Shown here one piece after another: positions 5,228 to 7,307 of a stretch of DNA of 7,307 nt (the first letter of the stretch is position 1; every line of letters starts with the position of its first letter). The notes beneath the pieces were generated by a model, which had not been told where the DNA came from, ran no database searches, and saw only the letters and a list, made by a program, of their open reading frames with translations. Source of the DNA: Myxococcales bacterium (lineage in GTDB: Bacteria; Myxococcota_A; Bradymonadia; Bradymonadales; Bradymonadaceae); NCBI GenBank assembly GCA_007120615.1, contig SKNI01000604.1:1-7307 (forward strand), in the 5' to 3' direction. Made by a program: the position numbers and the translations under genes.

Positions 5228-6544
5228 GGGCTCGTCGACCAGGGTTTGAAAGGTTTCGAAGACATCCTTGCTGCGAAATAGCGAGAAGAGCCCGTCGAAA
5301 CAACGGTGCAACTTCATTGCGATACGCCCTTCCTCATTCGTCAGCGACGCGCACCGTCCGGAGATCGATTGATCGCTGGTGTCGACGCCGTCCACATTAT
5401 TGAGTCGCTCCCAGGCCACAACCTCAATGGAGAGGCCCGCCGTAACCTCTGAAAATCGTTCCAGATAGAGGCGCTGCTGTGCGTAAGAGGACTGCGATTC
5501 GATGGGCGTGGACACGCTGTAGAATACGATCGGCTTATCCAATCCATACAGGTGCGGAAGGCGTCGCAAGAATTGATAGGACCAGTCTTCCATCTCGCCG
5601 TGCAACGCCTGGCTTCGAAGGGCCACACCATCACCGATCTGGGCGAACGGCAAGATCACCTCCTGAAAGGCCTCATCGACCTCTTCTTCACCGAGCTCAT
5701 CGAGCCGGGTCCCGCTCAACTGCGCAGCCACCGCCCCTGCAACATTCTCCCAGTGAAACCCGGCGCCTACCTTCGTATCCGGCGAGGCTTGATGAATCGC
5801 TTCAACGGCGGCTTCAAAAAACTCTTCGAACGCCTCCAATTGATCCCGGGAGACGCCCTCTTCGTATCCCGGTGCCTGGTAGAGTCGATCCATGGCGTCA
5901 CCGACGATGATCCATTCCGGTTGATGATCACCGGCTACCGTTGCCAGCTGGGAGAGAAGACTCGATGACATATCCTCTCGATCAAAGCCGTAGGTCCCCT
6001 GGCCTTCCAGATTCGTTCCTTCCGCCAGGTTTCCATCCCAGCGAATGAGCCAGTCGCCCCGTTCGCGCCAGAAATCGACGACGAAGCTACGAGTTCCAAA
6101 CCCCTGAGCCTGGCCGATCTCCAGCGCCCGGTCCAACTCCTCATCGAGATCGCCGGCGCGAAATTCCAGCCGGGCCGCGGCCGTCCCCGAGATCGAAAAA
6201 TCGGCCGCACTTCGCACCGAAAAGTCGACGTTTTCCTCGCGAATTCGCTGGGAATTATACTCACCCACCACCGGAGCGAATTCATCGTAGCTTTTGACCC
6301 GAAAGAAAGCGTGCTCGAAAAACTCGGCGCTCTCTTGCATCGAATCTTCTCGATTCAAAGCCAGCCCCAGAGCGTCGCCGTGAAAAAGTCCCACGCCAAC
6401 CTGATCGCTTTGCAATTGCAGCGGGGGCGCTTCTTCCAGTGTGGGAAATCGTTCCGGATCGTCGCCACATCCCATCGAAATAACAGCCCCCAGAGAAGCG
6501 AGCACCAACAGTCGCCTGCCAGGCGTTGCTCTTCGTATGTACAT
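5225..6544 (-). CDS. Putative lipoprotein with glycoside-hydrolase-like TIM barrel, apparently lacking catalytic Glu
   Basis: Unrecognised protein of 439 residues, probably anchored to the envelope. The N-terminus MYIRRATPGRR plus a hydrophobic stretch ends at ISMGC, a non-standard lipobox with Cys26 as the lipidation site; GDD follows. From about residue 48 the pattern resembles a TIM-barrel glycosidase of the GH5/GH39/GH53 kind: EWIIVGDAMDRLYQ (210-223) sits where such enzymes carry a VGNE acid/base motif, SPDTKVGAGFHWENV (254-268) resembles the following strand, KPIVFYSVSTPIES (337-350) sits where a kPi-iTE nucleophile strand is expected, and VVAWERLNNVD (375-385) resembles a late barrel strand. 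Neither expected Glu is at its place, so it may be a non-catalytic sugar-binding relative. Cys398 and Cys415 are the only other cysteines and could form a disulfide. AAGGA lies four bases before the ATG. It is 59 bases downstream of the gene starting beyond the right edge, in the same direction. The fold assignment rests on motif resemblance only. Confidence 0.85.
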   Translation of the reverse strand: MYIRRATPGRRLLVLASLGAVISMGCGDDPERFPTLEEAPPLQLQSDQVGVGLFHGDALGLALNREDSMQESAEFFEHAFFRVKSYDEFAPVVGEYNSQRIREENVDFSVRSAADFSISGTAAARLEFRAGDLDEELDRALEIGQAQGFGTRSFVVDFWRERGDWLIRWDGNLAEGTNLEGQGTYGFDREDMSSSLLSQLATVAGDHQPEWIIVGDAMDRLYQAPGYEEGVSRDQLEAFEEFFEAAVEAIHQASPDTKVGAGFHWENVAGAVAAQLSGTRLDELGEEEVDEAFQEVILPFAQIGDGVALRSQALHGEMEDWSYQFLRRLPHLYGLDKPIVFYSVSTPIESQSSYAQQRLYLERFSEVTAGLSIEVVAWERLNNVDGVDTSDQSISGRCASLTNEEGRIAMKLHRCFDGLFSLFRSKDVFETFQTLVDEP

Positions 6545-6563
6545 ATCTTCCTTGCTCCACCTG

Positions 6564-6590
6564 CTCGACGGCCCCTGTCGGACCGTCGAG
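6564..6590. repeat. Perfect 8-bp hairpin in the intercistronic gap
   Basis: CTCGACGG (6564-6571) and CCGTCGAG (6583-6590) are perfect inverted copies around an 11-base loop. The hairpin fills the middle of the 59-base gap between the right-edge gene and the lipoprotein gene. The base of its stem is about eight bases from the lipoprotein ribosome site. No U-run follows, so it looks less like a terminator than an mRNA stability or processing stem, or an operator. Confidence 0.5.
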
Positions 6591-6603
6591 GAATACCTTC
6601 GTT

Positions 6604-7307
6604 TCAGTAAATGACCAGATCATCGTCGTCTTCTGGCGGAGCCGCCCGACGTGCCGGCGCACGCCTTCTGGGAGCAGCCTCTTCTCGAGGCGCCGAAGAC
6701 GCTGCAGGAGCCGAGGACCTTGAGGAACTCTCCTCTGCTTCCTCTTCTTTCTTTTCTTCCCGCCCCAGATCGACCTCAATTGTCCCGACCAGACCATCCA
6801 CCACACCGGCGTTGGGGTCGACGGCGGAAGTCTCCTGAAGAGCTTGCACTCGCGCGGAAACCTCGGCGTCATCTCGATCACTTCCGCCGAACTCTCGGTC
6901 CAGCTCCGCCAGACGCTCCGCGGTCACCAGATCACTAAATGACATCGTAAATGTCCCGTAGAATTCCCGGCGATCGTCGATCCTCAACTCACTTCTAGAG
7001 TCTTTAAAGACGGCCTGAATCACAGATTCTTCACCCATGACCTTGCCGTAATCCGTGGAACTCGGCCGACCATACCGCTGGGTCGCCTGATTCAAGAACG
7101 CCTCAAATCCCACATTGGAGATATAATCCTGTTCGTAAGCCACCACCAATTTGTAGAGTTTGCCGTCCAGGAAGAAATAATAGCGCTGAGCGATATCATC
7201 TCGCACGCGCATCACTGACTCGCCATTGTCGGAGGTGAACTCACCGGCGACGACACTGACCTCGAACCCCGTCCGAGAACCTTGCAGCTGAGTGTGACTG
7301 TCCTCAA
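6604..7307 (-). CDS. Uncharacterised protein with acidic and Ala/Pro/Arg-rich tail (5' end off window)
   Basis: The frame is open from the right edge with no stop, so the start lies outside; 233 residues are visible. Starting at the GTG/ATG near 7215 would drop about 30 residues that look like genuine coding sequence (TGFEVSVVAGEFTSDNGES). I do not recognise the family. The folded part (first ~170 visible residues) has alternating short strands such as QRYYFFLDGKLYKLVVAYEQ and ELRIDDRREFYGTFTMSFSD, suggesting a beta-rich domain, then a charged helical stretch (AERLAELDREFGGSDRDDAE). No cysteine is visible, and no signal peptide can be judged because the N-terminus is missing. The last ~56 residues are low complexity: an acidic block (REEKKEEEAEE), a Ser/Ala block, an Ala/Pro/Arg block, then EDDDDLVIY at the end. 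It is probably co-transcribed with the downstream lipoprotein gene. Confidence 0.85.
   Translation of the reverse strand, partial: EDSHTQLQGSRTGFEVSVVAGEFTSDNGESVMRVRDDIAQRYYFFLDGKLYKLVVAYEQDYISNVGFEAFLNQATQRYGRPSSTDYGKVMGEESVIQAVFKDSRSELRIDDRREFYGTFTMSFSDLVTAERLAELDREFGGSDRDDAEVSARVQALQETSAVDPNAGVVDGLVGTIEVDLGREEKKEEEAEESSSRSSAPAASSAPREEAAPRRRAPARRAAPPEDDDDLVIY

Noticed and set aside
6282..6881. 199-codon minus-strand frame bridging the lipoprotein and right-edge genes
   Set aside because: Basic, Trp/Arg-rich composition typical of an out-of-frame reading; both real genes account for this DNA.
1..7307. CRISPR array, tRNA, rRNA, transposase or phage genes
   Set aside because: No regularly spaced repeats, no cloverleaf or rRNA signature and no transposase or integrase motif were seen on either strand.

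Overview
The window suggests a Gram-negative bacterium. It encodes a lipoprotein-type signal, a cleavable Sec signal, a membrane electron-transfer protein with a periplasmic thioredoxin domain, and a typical bacterial DnaK. GC content is moderately high by eye. The low-complexity tails and the domain mixtures would suit a deltaproteobacterial or Myxococcota-type lineage such as Bradymonadales, but that placement is inference from style; no marker here proves it.

Layout, left to right. Positions 1-250 hold no convincing gene. Most of this stretch is a 168-bp imperfect palindrome (88-255) with terminal inverted repeats of about 25 bp, and its right end covers the dnaK stop codon. Then, on the minus strand, come dnaK (251-2167), a FmdB-type zinc-ribbon protein (2356-2700) and a DsbD/CcdA-like membrane protein with an N-terminal thioredoxin domain (2895-4316). 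A secreted PDZ-thioredoxin fusion (4371-5210, plus strand) diverges from the DsbD-like gene across about 54 bp. It converges, with 14 bp between the two genes, on a minus-strand lipoprotein with a TIM-barrel glycosidase look (5225-6544). The last gene (6604-7307, minus) is a protein of unknown function whose 5' end lies beyond the window.

How the genes may work together. The DsbD-like protein and the PDZ-thioredoxin look like a donor and acceptor pair. Reducing power from the cytoplasm would cross the membrane through the paired cysteines of the CcdA-like core, reach the periplasmic thioredoxin domain, and pass to the PDZ-thioredoxin, whose PDZ domain would select clients. DnaK and the FmdB-like protein form a separate proteostasis-flavoured block. 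The two right-hand minus-strand genes may be co-transcribed and probably make envelope proteins.

The points most worth a second look are the palindromic element at the dnaK 3' end, the PDZ-thioredoxin paired with a domain-shuffled DsbD, and the glycosidase-like lipoprotein that seems to lack both catalytic carboxylates.
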